From Pilimelia columellifera (lineage in GTDB: Bacteria; Actinomycetota; Actinomycetes; Mycobacteriales; Micromonosporaceae), in the NCBI RefSeq assembly GCF_039532605.1, contig NZ_BAAARY010000001.1, positions 310,001 through 374,000 on the forward strand: DNA of 64,000 nt, read 5' to 3'. The notes beneath the pieces were generated by a model that saw nothing but the letters and a program-made list of their open reading frames with translations, was not told the origin of the DNA and made no database searches. The position numbers were made by a program, and so were the translations under genes. Within the stretch, counting starts at the first letter, position 1. Every line of letters begins with the position of its first letter. Shown piece by piece: positions 52,732-61,353 of this stretch.

Positions 52732-54447
52732 TCAGCGACGGGCGCCGACCGCCGCGAAAGCGTCCACGATGCCCGAACCGTAGAAGCCGTTGAAGCGTGC
52801 CGTGCCCTCGCACAGCGCGTCGAACTCCGGCCCGCGGTCCTCGTTCTTGTATGAGACCAGCGGCGGCGCCGGGCAGGCCCGGGCAGCCGCCGATCGGGTC
52901 AGCTGCCGCTCGACGTCGCCGGGTGGCATCGTCAGCCCGCCGAGGTCGGCGTCCCGGGTCCCGAACCGGCTGACGATGAGCGCGGCCACCCCGGCCGCGT
53001 GTGGGGCGGCCATCGAGGTGCCCTGTAGATGGGTGTAGTAGCCGCAACGGCCGTCGGCGGCGCAGCGCTTGAAGGCGGTCTCCTCGAATCCGGCGACGAT
53101 GTTGCCGTCGGCGTCCACAATGCCCTCGGTCTGCAACGCGCCGCGCGGGTACGACGACAGGATCATGTTGCCGGCGGTCCGGTAGGTGGGTGTGCCGAAA
53201 CCGTCCCGGAAGTGACCGCCGGGCGCCGCGACCGTGACCCGCTCCAGGCCGTAGTTGGAGAAGTCGGCCTTGCGGCTCGACGGGCCCAGCGCCGAGACGC
53301 CGATCGCGTGCGGACCCTCCTGCGGCAGCATGAGGCAGTCGGCGTTGTCGACGACCCGCCGGTACGGGGCCACCGGACCGGTGTCCGGGCTGGACTCGTC
53401 AACACCCGGCCGGCCCAGGTCGGAATGCTCGTTGCCCATCGCCACGACCATGGTCACGCCGCGGTCGTGGGCGTAGTTCATCGCCCGGGACATCGCGGTG
53501 ACGATGGCCCGCTGCTCCGCCCGCGCCTCGGCCGAATCGGCCGCGTTCGACCCGCAGTTGTACAGCCACGGGTCGACGAAGAAGGACATGTTCACCACGT
53601 CGAGGCCGGCGTCGGCGGCGTAGGTGATCGCGTTGACGACCGGGTCGAGGAAGAAGTAGCCGGAGTCCTGGCCGCCCTTGAGCGCCACCAGGGTGACATT
53701 CGGGGCGACGCCGGACAGGCCGAACCCGTCCGCGGCGGCGCCGACGGTACCGGCGACGTGCGTGCCGTGCCCGTTGTCGTCGACGTGCACCGGGTCGACG
53801 CAGCCGGCCCACTCGCAGGCGCCGTCGATGGACGGGATGTCCGGGGCGAAGTTGCGCGACAGCGTCGTGTCGAAGTTCGGGGTGAGGTCCGGGTGGGTGG
53901 CGTCGACGCCGGTGTCGAGAATGCCGACGGTGACCCCGCGCTCGCCGCGCTCACGCTGGCGGGCCAGGTCGGCGCGGACCATCCTCAGGCCCCACAGCCG
54001 CTCGTCCAGCGGGTCCATGCCGACGACCGGGGCGCGCGCCCCGCCGGAGGGGCCGTACCCGGTGGCGCTGCCGGGCCGGACGGCCCCGGGCACGAGGTGC
54101 TCGGTCTCGACGCGGTCACGCAGCCGGGGGGCGGCGCCGATGGCCCGGTCGCCGGTCGCGCCGATGAGCGACGTCGCCGCGGCGGCGCGGCGGGCGAAGT
54201 CGGAACGACGCGTGGTCACCTGGTAGGTGCCGGCGGCCGCGTTGCGGGCCACCACGGCGCCGCCGGCGGCCTCGATCGCGGTGGTCGCGGCGCTGGCGCT
54301 GACCCCGGCCTCGGCGACGACCGTGAAGCGGGTCAGCTCAGCGGCGTCGGTGTGGGTGGGAGCGGCGGCCGATCCACTGGCGCCGGCGAGCACGAGCGCC
54401 CACCCCAACGTCCCGGCGGCGATGGCGCGCAGTCGCCTGCCTGCCAT
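52732..54447 (-). CDS. Secreted subtilisin-like serine protease (S8)
   Basis: This 571-aa exported protease has a signal peptide (residues 1-~28), an I9-like propeptide region (about 35-100) and the S8 domain. The catalytic triad is visible: Asp in GILDTGVDATHPD, His in GHGTHVAGTVG and Ser in GTSMAAPHAAGVAAL. The oxyanion Asn is probably that of AMGNEHSD. It should digest extracellular protein; no cell-wall anchor is seen. Length suits actinomycete secreted subtilases. Confidence 0.94.
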   Translation of the reverse strand: MAGRRLRAIAAGTLGWALVLAGASGSAAAPTHTDAAELTRFTVVAEAGVSASAATTAIEAAGGAVVARNAAAGTYQVTTRRSDFARRAAAATSLIGATGDRAIGAAPRLRDRVETEHLVPGAVRPGSATGYGPSGGARAPVVGMDPLDERLWGLRMVRADLARQRERGERGVTVGILDTGVDATHPDLTPNFDTTLSRNFAPDIPSIDGACEWAGCVDPVHVDDNGHGTHVAGTVGAAADGFGLSGVAPNVTLVALKGGQDSGYFFLDPVVNAITYAADAGLDVVNMSFFVDPWLYNCGSNAADSAEARAEQRAIVTAMSRAMNYAHDRGVTMVVAMGNEHSDLGRPGVDESSPDTGPVAPYRRVVDNADCLMLPQEGPHAIGVSALGPSSRKADFSNYGLERVTVAAPGGHFRDGFGTPTYRTAGNMILSSYPRGALQTEGIVDADGNIVAGFEETAFKRCAADGRCGYYTHLQGTSMAAPHAAGVAALIVSRFGTRDADLGGLTMPPGDVERQLTRSAAARACPAPPLVSYKNEDRGPEFDALCEGTARFNGFYGSGIVDAFAAVGARR

Positions 54448-54563
54448 GGGTCACGTCCTTCCGATTCGGTGATCACTGACCGAATCGGATACCGCGCGAC
54501 GGACGCGTCAAACCCACCGTCACCCCCACGGGGCGCCGGTGGGGCCGAAACCACCCGGACGGG

Positions 54564-56264
54564 TCAGCCGCCGAGCAAAGCGCGCACCCGCTCCGGACCC
54601 ACCGCCAGCAGCAGGGTGGGCAGGCGAGGGCCGGTCTCCCGGCTCACCAGGAGGCGGTACAGCAGGGCGAAGAACGTCCGCTGCGCGACCTTCAGCTCCG
54701 GGGTGGGCCGGGTGTCCAACGGCAGGCCCAGCTGACGCTTGGGCACCCCGTAGACCAGGCTGGTGAGCCCGTCGAGGGACCAGTCGTCGGTGAGGTCGGC
54801 GCACAGCATCCGCAATGACTGCCGCTCCGGCTCGCCGAGGCCGGCCAGCAGCGCGACGTCCGGCTCGGCCCGCACGCGGGTGCGCTCCTCGGCCGGGACC
54901 TGGGTGAGCATCCAGTGCTGGGCACAGTCCAGCCGGGGGCGCAGCTCGTCGATCGAGCCGATCGGGTTCGCCGGATCCAGGTCGTTGAGGATGCGCAGGG
55001 TCTGGGCCTCGTCCCCGGCGGTGACGTCGACGACCGAGGCGATCGTCCGGTACGGCAACGGACGCGGGGTGCGCGGCAGCTCGCCAGCCGCGGTGCCGAC
55101 CGCCCGCTGGTAGGCCACCGCGTCAGCTGGCGCGGCGGCGCCGTCGGCGACCCTGCGGGCGAGGGTGTCCCACTCGTCGTACATCCGCTGGATCTCGGCG
55201 TCGAACGCGATCTTGAAGGCCTGGTTGGGCCGGCGCCGGGCGTAAAGCCACCGCAACAGCGGCGTCTCCATGATCTTGAGTGCCTCGGCCGGGATCGGCA
55301 CCCCGCCCTTGGAGCTGCTCATCTTCGCCATGCCGGAGATCCCGACGAACGCGTACATCGGGCCGATCGGCGGCTGCCCGCCGAAGACCTCGGACACCAG
55401 ATGCCCGCCGACCACGAACGACGACCCCGGCGACGAGTGGTCCACCCCCGAGGGCTCGAAGTCGACCCCCTCAAATGCCCAGCGCATCGGCCAGTCGACC
55501 TTCCAGACCAGCTTGCCGCCGGTGAACTCCGACAACAGCGCCGTCTCGGCGTGGCCGCAGGCGCACTCGTAGCTCAGCGCCGTGGTGGCGTCGTCGTACG
55601 CGGTGATCGTCGTCAGGTCCCGCTTGCAGGCCGTGCAGTACGGCTTGTACGGGAAGTATCCGGCGCCGGCGGCGCCGTCGTCCTCGCTGGCCGCCCCGGA
55701 GCCCTCCGCCGCCTCGACCTCAGCCGCCTCGGCGTTCTGTGCCAGCTTCACCCGGCCCTTGGTGCGGTAGCGGTCGAGGACGGCGTCGATGGTCTTGCGC
55801 TCGCGCATCGCGAGCAGGATCTGGTCGCGGTACGCCCCGGACGTGTACATCTGCGTCTGGCTGATGCCACGGAACGCGATGCCCAGGTCGGCCAGGGCGG
55901 CGATGAGCGGCGCCTTGAAATGCTCGGCCCAGTTCGGGTGCTCGCTGCCCGGCGGGGCCGGCACCGACGACAGCGGCTTGCCGATGTGCTGCTCCCAAGA
56001 CGGGTCGACGCCGGCCGGCACGCGCCGGAACCGGTCGTAGTCGTCCCAGGAGATGAGGTGCTCGCAGGGCGCCCCGCGGCGCCGGATCTCGTCGGCGACC
56101 AGGTGCGGGGTCATGATCTCGCGCAGGTTTCCCAGGTGCACCGGGCCGGACGGGCTGATCCCCGAGGCGCACACGATGGGCGCTCCCGGCTTTCGCGCCT
56201 GCGCCCGCTCGATCACCTCGTCGGCGAAACGCGCGACCCAGTCCGCGCCGTTCTCCTTCGTCAT
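54564..56264 (-). CDS. lysS: Class I lysyl-tRNA synthetase
   Basis: This 566-aa enzyme charges tRNA-Lys. It belongs to the class I LysRS found in archaea, spirochaetes and many actinobacteria, not the common class II type. The HIGH-like motif is HLGN (SGISPSGPVHLGN) and the KMSKS motif is KMSSSKG. A Cys4 zinc module (CTACKR...CACGH) is present. I start it at the ATG at 56264, with AGGGG about 7 bases upstream; the frame stays open 178 codons further up without tRNA-synthetase character. Confidence 0.95.
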   Translation of the reverse strand: MTKENGADWVARFADEVIERAQARKPGAPIVCASGISPSGPVHLGNLREIMTPHLVADEIRRRGAPCEHLISWDDYDRFRRVPAGVDPSWEQHIGKPLSSVPAPPGSEHPNWAEHFKAPLIAALADLGIAFRGISQTQMYTSGAYRDQILLAMRERKTIDAVLDRYRTKGRVKLAQNAEAAEVEAAEGSGAASEDDGAAGAGYFPYKPYCTACKRDLTTITAYDDATTALSYECACGHAETALLSEFTGGKLVWKVDWPMRWAFEGVDFEPSGVDHSSPGSSFVVGGHLVSEVFGGQPPIGPMYAFVGISGMAKMSSSKGGVPIPAEALKIMETPLLRWLYARRRPNQAFKIAFDAEIQRMYDEWDTLARRVADGAAAPADAVAYQRAVGTAAGELPRTPRPLPYRTIASVVDVTAGDEAQTLRILNDLDPANPIGSIDELRPRLDCAQHWMLTQVPAEERTRVRAEPDVALLAGLGEPERQSLRMLCADLTDDWSLDGLTSLVYGVPKRQLGLPLDTRPTPELKVAQRTFFALLYRLLVSRETGPRLPTLLLAVGPERVRALLGG

Positions 56265-56664
56265 GATCGCCCCTAGCTGTGCTCTGGCGGTGCGCCCGCG
56301 GCTCCCCGGCCGTCGGGGAGGCGTCCCATTCTCGCGGTGTGGTCCGGTTGTCGTCACGGCGGTATCCGGCCCGTCGCCGTGGGGTCGCCCCGACCGAAAC
56401 CGGCGATCCGGATACTCCGGGCTGAAGCGGACGGCCGGCGCGCCGTCGGACATCCCGGACCACGGCTGTCGGCCAGCCGGCCCTCGTCCGTCGGGCCGAC
56501 CGGTGTCGGCCACCTGAGGCGACCGGCGAACAGCCGTGACGAAGTCGTTCGACCGGCCCGGCCAAGGCGACTGAAGCGACGCCGGACCATAGCTTGAACG
56601 CGAAACCCTCTCCAAGCTTTGAACCAACACGTCACCCCGTTCGTACCCGGAGAGGTTCTCGAAG
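56265..56664. other. Intergenic stretch between lysS and the adhesin gene
   Basis: These 400 bases separate divergent genes. Open frames run through it on both strands but show no domain, ribosome site or conserved motif. The last 70 bases are AT-richer (CCATAGCTTGAACGCGAAAC) and probably hold the adhesin promoter. I see no RNA element. Confidence 0.5.
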
Positions 56665-58344
56665 ATGGCTTTGGCAAACATGATCCGCTCGCGGCACATG
56701 GCCACCGCGATGGCGGCGCTGCTGGGCGCCGGGGGCCTGGTCGTCGGTCTCCAGAGCCCCGCCGCGGCCGAGGAGCCCGCCGCCACCGGCAGCGTCACCT
56801 CGGGACCGACCCGCTACTCGACCACCACGCTCGGCCGCAAGATGATCCAGATCAAGATGCGCGGCCACTCGACGACCGGCGGCAGCGTCCTGGGCGTCGA
56901 CACCACCAGCCACGGCCGTCAGCTGGCCTACTGCGTCGAGATGCGCACCGGCGTCCGCAGCGGCAGCCAGATGATCACCGCGCCGTGGTCGTCCTACCCG
57001 GGCGCCAACGCCGCCGACCAGTCGCTCTCCCAGATCCAGTGGGTCGTCAACAACAGCATCGACGTCGTCGGCCAGCAGGCGATGGAGAACGCGGTCAGCT
57101 CCTGGCTCGCCGCCCAGGGACGTCCACGCCTGGTCAACGGGCTCCAGATCAACGAGGCGCTCGCCGCCACCCAGGCCGTTATCTGGAGCTACACCGAGAG
57201 CACCAGCGTGGAGCGGTTCCAGACCACCGACTCGCGCAACACCGCCGACGGCGCGGTCGCCGACTCCATGTCGATCTACCACTACCTGCGGGCGATGGCC
57301 GGCAGCAGCAGCGTCAAGACGGGCATGTGGATGTCCGCCGAGGAGATCGCCGGCGCCAGCGGCACCGTCATCGGCCCGGTCACCGTCCACACCACCGGCA
57401 CGAAGGCCCGGCTCAGCTCGGACCTGCCGGCCGGCGTCACCCTGGTCGACAGCGACGGGAACCCGATCGACGTCAACAACATCAAGAATGGTCAGAAGCT
57501 GTACGTGAAGGTGGCCGCGGGCACCGCCGCCGGCAGCGCCCAGATCCAGCTGACCACCGATGACGCGGTCGTCAAGGCCGCCGGTCAGATGTTCAAGGGC
57601 CGGTACACCCGGACCCAGACGCTCATCATCGGCACGCCCACCGTCGGCGCGGCGAGCGCCAAGGTGATGGTCCGTTGGACGACCGCGACCACCCCGCCGC
57701 CGCCAGCCACCCCGGAGACGCCGACCGCCGGGACGCCGACCGTCACCACGTCGGCCACCGACAAGGCCGATGGCGACAGGCTGATCGCGGGCAAGGGCGG
57801 AACCGTCACCGACGTGGTCACGTACACCGGTCTCAAGGCTGGCAAGAAGTACACGCTGTTCGGTGAGCTGATGGACAAAGCCACCGGCCAGTCGACCGGC
57901 ATCACCGCGACCAGGAAGTTCACGCCGCCCGCCGCCAACGGCACGGTCACCCTGGAATTCAAGGTCGACGCCAACTTCGCCGAGAAGACCATGGTGGTCT
58001 TCGAGACGATCCTGCGCAGCGGCAAGGTCATCGCCGAGCACAAGGACATCAACGACGCCGCGCAGACCGTGGTCGTCGACAAGTCGTCCGGCGAGGGCGA
58101 CGGTGGCACTGACGGCAACACCGGCGGAAATACCGGCGGCGGCTCGGACAACGGCGACGACGGGTCGAACAGCGGCGACAACGACTCGGACGACGACACG
58201 TCAGGCGGCCCGAGCCTGCCGGTCACCGGCGCCTCGCTCGGCGGCGTCATCGGCGCCGGCGTCCTCGGTCTGGTGATGGGCGCCTGGATGCTCATCGCGG
58301 CCCGCCGTCGCCGGGCCACCTTGGGGGCCGAGCTGGTGCGGTGA
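56665..58344 (+). CDS. Sortase-anchored thioester-domain adhesin with VaFE repeat
   Basis: This 559-aa surface protein has a signal peptide (residues 1-~35) and a thioester domain (about 45-320) whose Cys90 (AYCVE) and Gln170 (ATQAVIW) are in the positions that form an internal Cys-Gln bond. A VaFE-type stalk domain follows (about 365-475, with the VVFETIL motif and a Lys early in the domain for an isopeptide bond). A Gly/Asp/Asn-rich spacer leads to LPVTG (518-522), a hydrophobic segment and RRRR. Thioester domains of Gram-positive pathogens bind targets covalently. The ligand of this one is unknown. GGAGAGG lies 9 bases before the ATG. Confidence 0.9.
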   Translation: MALANMIRSRHMATAMAALLGAGGLVVGLQSPAAAEEPAATGSVTSGPTRYSTTTLGRKMIQIKMRGHSTTGGSVLGVDTTSHGRQLAYCVEMRTGVRSGSQMITAPWSSYPGANAADQSLSQIQWVVNNSIDVVGQQAMENAVSSWLAAQGRPRLVNGLQINEALAATQAVIWSYTESTSVERFQTTDSRNTADGAVADSMSIYHYLRAMAGSSSVKTGMWMSAEEIAGASGTVIGPVTVHTTGTKARLSSDLPAGVTLVDSDGNPIDVNNIKNGQKLYVKVAAGTAAGSAQIQLTTDDAVVKAAGQMFKGRYTRTQTLIIGTPTVGAASAKVMVRWTTATTPPPPATPETPTAGTPTVTTSATDKADGDRLIAGKGGTVTDVVTYTGLKAGKKYTLFGELMDKATGQSTGITATRKFTPPAANGTVTLEFKVDANFAEKTMVVFETILRSGKVIAEHKDINDAAQTVVVDKSSGEGDGGTDGNTGGNTGGGSDNGDDGSNSGDNDSDDDTSGGPSLPVTGASLGGVIGAGVLGLVMGAWMLIAARRRRATLGAELVR

Positions 58345-58406
58345 CGCCACGGCAGGAACTACAAGGCGCGGCAGGAACAGGGACAGCAAGGGGCACGGCA
58401 AAGGGC

Positions 58407-58447
58407 GGCGCTGCCGCGGTCACCACACCGGTGACCGCGGCAGCGCC
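58407..58447. terminator. Strong hairpin between the adhesin and GNAT genes
   Basis: GGCGCTGCCGCGGTCAC (58407-58423) pairs with GTGACCGCGGCAGCGCC (58431-58447): a perfect 17-base-pair stem with a 7-base loop between converging genes, serving both. No T-run is present. Confidence 0.85.
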
Positions 58448-58467
58448 ATGTCCGGCGTCCGGTCGGG

Positions 58468-59013
58468 TCAGATCCGCAGCATGAGGTCGTGCACGCGCAC
58501 GCCGTCGCGGCGGTCGGGGCGGCCCGATCCCAGGTCCATCACGAGTTCGAGGGCGGCCAGAGCGTCGAACCCCGCGGCGTGCAGGCAGCGCAGCGCGGCG
58601 ACGTTACGGGCCGCGGGCGACACTGTCAGGGAGGTCATCCCGCGACCTCGTGCCGCCTCGGCGACCTGCCGCGCCAGAGCCGCGCCGATGCCCGCGCCGC
58701 GGGCCGGGGCGGTCACCACGACCGGCCAGACCTCGCCGCCGCGTTCGTGCAGCACCAGGCCGGCGAGGCCCAGGACGTCGCCGCCGGGACCTTCCGCGAC
58801 CCAGACGCCGGACAGGTCGATCCGGGCCAGGTACTCCTCGATGCCGGCGCCGGCGTCGCCGCCGACCGCCGGGCTGCCCGGGTACTGCCGCTCCTGCTCC
58901 TCGGCCAGCTCGGCCCACAGGCGGCGCGCCGCCTGGTGGTCGGTCGGCCGGTACGCGCGTACCGTCACCTGCGCCCGCTCACCAAGCGCGGTCACGCTGC
59001 TACCTTGCGTCAT
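58468..59013 (-). CDS. GNAT-family N-acetyltransferase
   Basis: This 181-aa enzyme transfers an acetyl group from acetyl-CoA to an amine. The CoA-binding segment ARGAGIGAALARQVAEAA (R-x-x-G-x-G/A type) and the downstream NVAALRCLHAAGFD, typical of the last GNAT strands, are visible. The substrate is unknown. I begin it at the ATG at 59013; the frame is open another 53 codons, overlapping the divergent kinase-like gene. No ribosome site is seen, so a leaderless message is possible. Confidence 0.84.
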   Translation of the reverse strand: MTQGSSVTALGERAQVTVRAYRPTDHQAARRLWAELAEEQERQYPGSPAVGGDAGAGIEEYLARIDLSGVWVAEGPGGDVLGLAGLVLHERGGEVWPVVVTAPARGAGIGAALARQVAEAARGRGMTSLTVSPAARNVAALRCLHAAGFDALAALELVMDLGSGRPDRRDGVRVHDLMLRI

Positions 59014-59066
59014 CTCGTCATAATGAACCCGATCCGGGCCGCCCGCGCCCGAAGTGGGGAATCGAC

Positions 59067-59954
59067 ATGGACCTCGCCTACCTGCGCGCCCACCCCGGCC
59101 ACCTGCCGACGTTCCTGCTTCACCAGCGGATCCGGGAGACTCCGGTGACCGGCGGCGACACCTGCGTGGCATCCCGCCTGACCCTCGACGACGGGAGCTC
59201 GGTCTTCGTCAAGACCTGGCCGGAAAAGTCAGACCGAACCCGGCCGGACGGCTTCTTCGTCGCCGAGGCGGACGGGCTGTGCTGGCTCGCCGACAGCGGA
59301 GCCCCCACCCCCGGCCTGATCGCGGGCCTGCCACAACTGCTGGCGCTCGACTGGATCGAGCCCGGGCCGCCGACCGCTGAATCCGCCGCCCGGCTCGGGC
59401 ACGACCTGGCGGCCATGCACCGCTTCGGCGCCCCCTCGTTCGGGGCAGCATGGCCGGGGTGGATCGGACGACTGGCGCTGGACAACACCCCGTCACCGGG
59501 CCCGTGGTCGGTGTGGTTCGCCGAGCGAAGACTGCTGCCGTACCTGCGTGCGTCGGTGGACGCCGGGGCCCTCACCGACGCCGACGCCCGACTGGTGGAG
59601 GAGGCCGCCGGGCGCCTCGGCGCCCTCGGCGGCGACGAGTCACCGTCGCGACTGCACGGGGACCTCTGGCCGGGCAACATCCTGTGGGCCGCCGACGGCA
59701 CGGCACGGCTCGTCGACCCCGCCGCCCACGGCGGACACCGGGAGACCGACCTGGCCAACCTCGCCCTGTTCGGCGGGGCGCCGCACCTGGACCGGCTGCT
59801 CGCCGCGTACCAGGAGGCTCACCCGCTGGCCGCCGGCTGGCAGGCCCGCCGGCCGGCGCACCAACTGCACCTGCTGCTCGTGCATACCGCACAGTTCGGC
59901 GGCGGGCACCGCGACGCGGTGGTGGCGGCCGCTTCAGCGGCGCTCCGGGGTTGA
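59067..59954 (+). CDS. Fructosamine-kinase-like (aminoglycoside-kinase fold) protein
   Basis: This 295-aa cytoplasmic kinase of the fructosamine/ketosamine-3-kinase family phosphorylates sugar adducts on proteins so that they fall off (protein deglycation). The ATP-site Lys lies in SVFVKTWPE, the catalytic loop is LHGDLWPGNILW and the metal-binding Asp is in LVDPAAHGG. Length matches the family. The ATG has GTGGGGA upstream. It lies 19 bases before moaA on the same strand. Confidence 0.9.
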   Translation: MDLAYLRAHPGHLPTFLLHQRIRETPVTGGDTCVASRLTLDDGSSVFVKTWPEKSDRTRPDGFFVAEADGLCWLADSGAPTPGLIAGLPQLLALDWIEPGPPTAESAARLGHDLAAMHRFGAPSFGAAWPGWIGRLALDNTPSPGPWSVWFAERRLLPYLRASVDAGALTDADARLVEEAAGRLGALGGDESPSRLHGDLWPGNILWAADGTARLVDPAAHGGHRETDLANLALFGGAPHLDRLLAAYQEAHPLAAGWQARRPAHQLHLLLVHTAQFGGGHRDAVVAAASAALRG

Positions 59955-59973
59955 CGCGATACCGTTCAAGGTG

Positions 59974-60987
59974 ATGGCCACCAGTCTGATCGACCAGTAC
60001 GGCCGCGTCGCCCGGGACCTGCGGATCTCGCTCACCGACCGGTGCAACCTCCGCTGCTCCTACTGCATGCCGGCCGAGGGCCTCTCCTGGCTGCCCGGCC
60101 CGGACGTGCTCACCGACGACGAGGTGATCCGGCTGGCCCGGATCGCGGTCCAGGACCTTGGCGTCACCGAGATCCGTTTCACCGGCGGGGAGCCGTTGCT
60201 GCGACCCGGGCTGACCGGGATCGTGGCCGCCGTGGCCGCGCTGACGCCACGGCCGGAGATCTCGCTGACCACCAACGCGGTCGGCCTCGCCGGCGTCGCG
60301 GACGCCCTCCGGGCCGGCGGGCTGGACCGGGTGAACGTGTCGCTGGACACCCTCGACCCGGACCGGTTCACGACGATCACGCACCGCCGCCGGCTGCCGG
60401 ACGCGTTGGCCGGGCTGGCGGCCGCCGCGTTGGCCGGGCTGACGCCGGTGAAGATCAACACGGTGCTGATGCGTGGCGTCAACGACGACGAGGCGCCTGA
60501 GCTGCTGCGTTTCGCCCTGGAGAACGGTCACCAGCTGCGATTCATCGAACAGATGCCGCTCGACGCCCAGCACGCCTGGCAACGCGACCAGATGGTCACC
60601 GCCGACGAGATCCTCGCCTCGCTGCGCTCGCGGTACACGCTGCTGCCCGACCCGGTCGCCCGCGGCGCCGCCCCGGCCGAGACCTGGCTCGTCGACGGAC
60701 ACCTGGACGCCGCCGGGGCGCCCGCCCGGGTCGGCGTTATCGGCAGCGTCACCCGGCCCTTCTGCGGCGACTGCGACCGGACCCGGCTCACCGCCGACGG
60801 TCAGGTCCGCTCCTGCCTGTTCGCCCGCGAGGAGACTGACCTACGCGCCGCCCTACGCGGCGACGCCGACGACGCGGAGCTGGCCCGGATCTGGCGGACG
60901 GCCATGTGGGGCAAACTGCCCGGCCATGGCATCGACGACGAGACGTTCCTCCAACCCACCCGCCCGATGTCGGCGATCGGGGGCTGA
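59974..60987 (+). CDS. moaA: GTP 3',8-cyclase
   Basis: This 337-aa radical-SAM enzyme makes the first molybdenum-cofactor intermediate from GTP. The N-terminal cluster motif C-x3-C-x2-C (CNLRCSYC) and the C-terminal cluster (FCGDCDRTRLTADG...RSC) are present, and the protein ends in the GG dipeptide needed for activity. The start is the ATG at 59974 (a GTG lies one codon before). moaD follows with no gap. The other moa genes are not in the window. Confidence 0.96.
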   Translation: MATSLIDQYGRVARDLRISLTDRCNLRCSYCMPAEGLSWLPGPDVLTDDEVIRLARIAVQDLGVTEIRFTGGEPLLRPGLTGIVAAVAALTPRPEISLTTNAVGLAGVADALRAGGLDRVNVSLDTLDPDRFTTITHRRRLPDALAGLAAAALAGLTPVKINTVLMRGVNDDEAPELLRFALENGHQLRFIEQMPLDAQHAWQRDQMVTADEILASLRSRYTLLPDPVARGAAPAETWLVDGHLDAAGAPARVGVIGSVTRPFCGDCDRTRLTADGQVRSCLFAREETDLRAALRGDADDAELARIWRTAMWGKLPGHGIDDETFLQPTRPMSAIGG

Positions 60988-61230
60988 GTGCTCACCGTCC
61001 GGTACTTCGCCGGGGCCCGCGCCGCGTCCGGCCGGGCCCAGGAACAGGTCACGGCCGGACGGCCGCTCGACGAGGTCCTCGCCGAGCTGGGCCGTCGACA
61101 CGGGCCCGCGCTGGGCCGGGTGTTCGAGGCGGCGAGTTTCCTCGTCGACGGCGTCGCCTGCCGTGATCCGCGGGCCCCGCTACCGGCCGGCGCCACCGTC
61201 GACGTGCTGCCGCCGTTCGCTGGCGGCTGA
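60988..61230 (+). CDS. moaD: MoaD/ThiS-family sulfur carrier
   Basis: This 80-aa ubiquitin-like protein supplies sulfur to molybdopterin synthase from its C-terminal GG. It begins at a GTG directly after the moaA stop, and ends LPPFAGG as the family requires. The position after moaA favours MoaD over ThiS. Confidence 0.9.
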   Translation: MLTVRYFAGARAASGRAQEQVTAGRPLDEVLAELGRRHGPALGRVFEAASFLVDGVACRDPRAPLPAGATVDVLPPFAGG

Positions 61231-61353
61231 CCCGGCCAGACCCCCGCCCGCTACCGCGGCGCTGAACAGCGCACCCTGCGCGCAATTGGGGGCAGGTACC
61301 GTCTGGGCGAGGCGGCCGTGCTGACGGTCCGCGCGAGAAAGGAACGTTTCCCG

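Noticed and set aside
54915..56276. A 453-codon plus-strand frame opposite lysS
   Set aside because: It is antisense to the class I LysRS and has no domain or ribosome site.
56265..56664. Open frames in the lysS-adhesin gap as possible genes
   Set aside because: No ribosome site, no recognisable domain, and frames are open on several phases at once, as expected for high-GC non-coding DNA.
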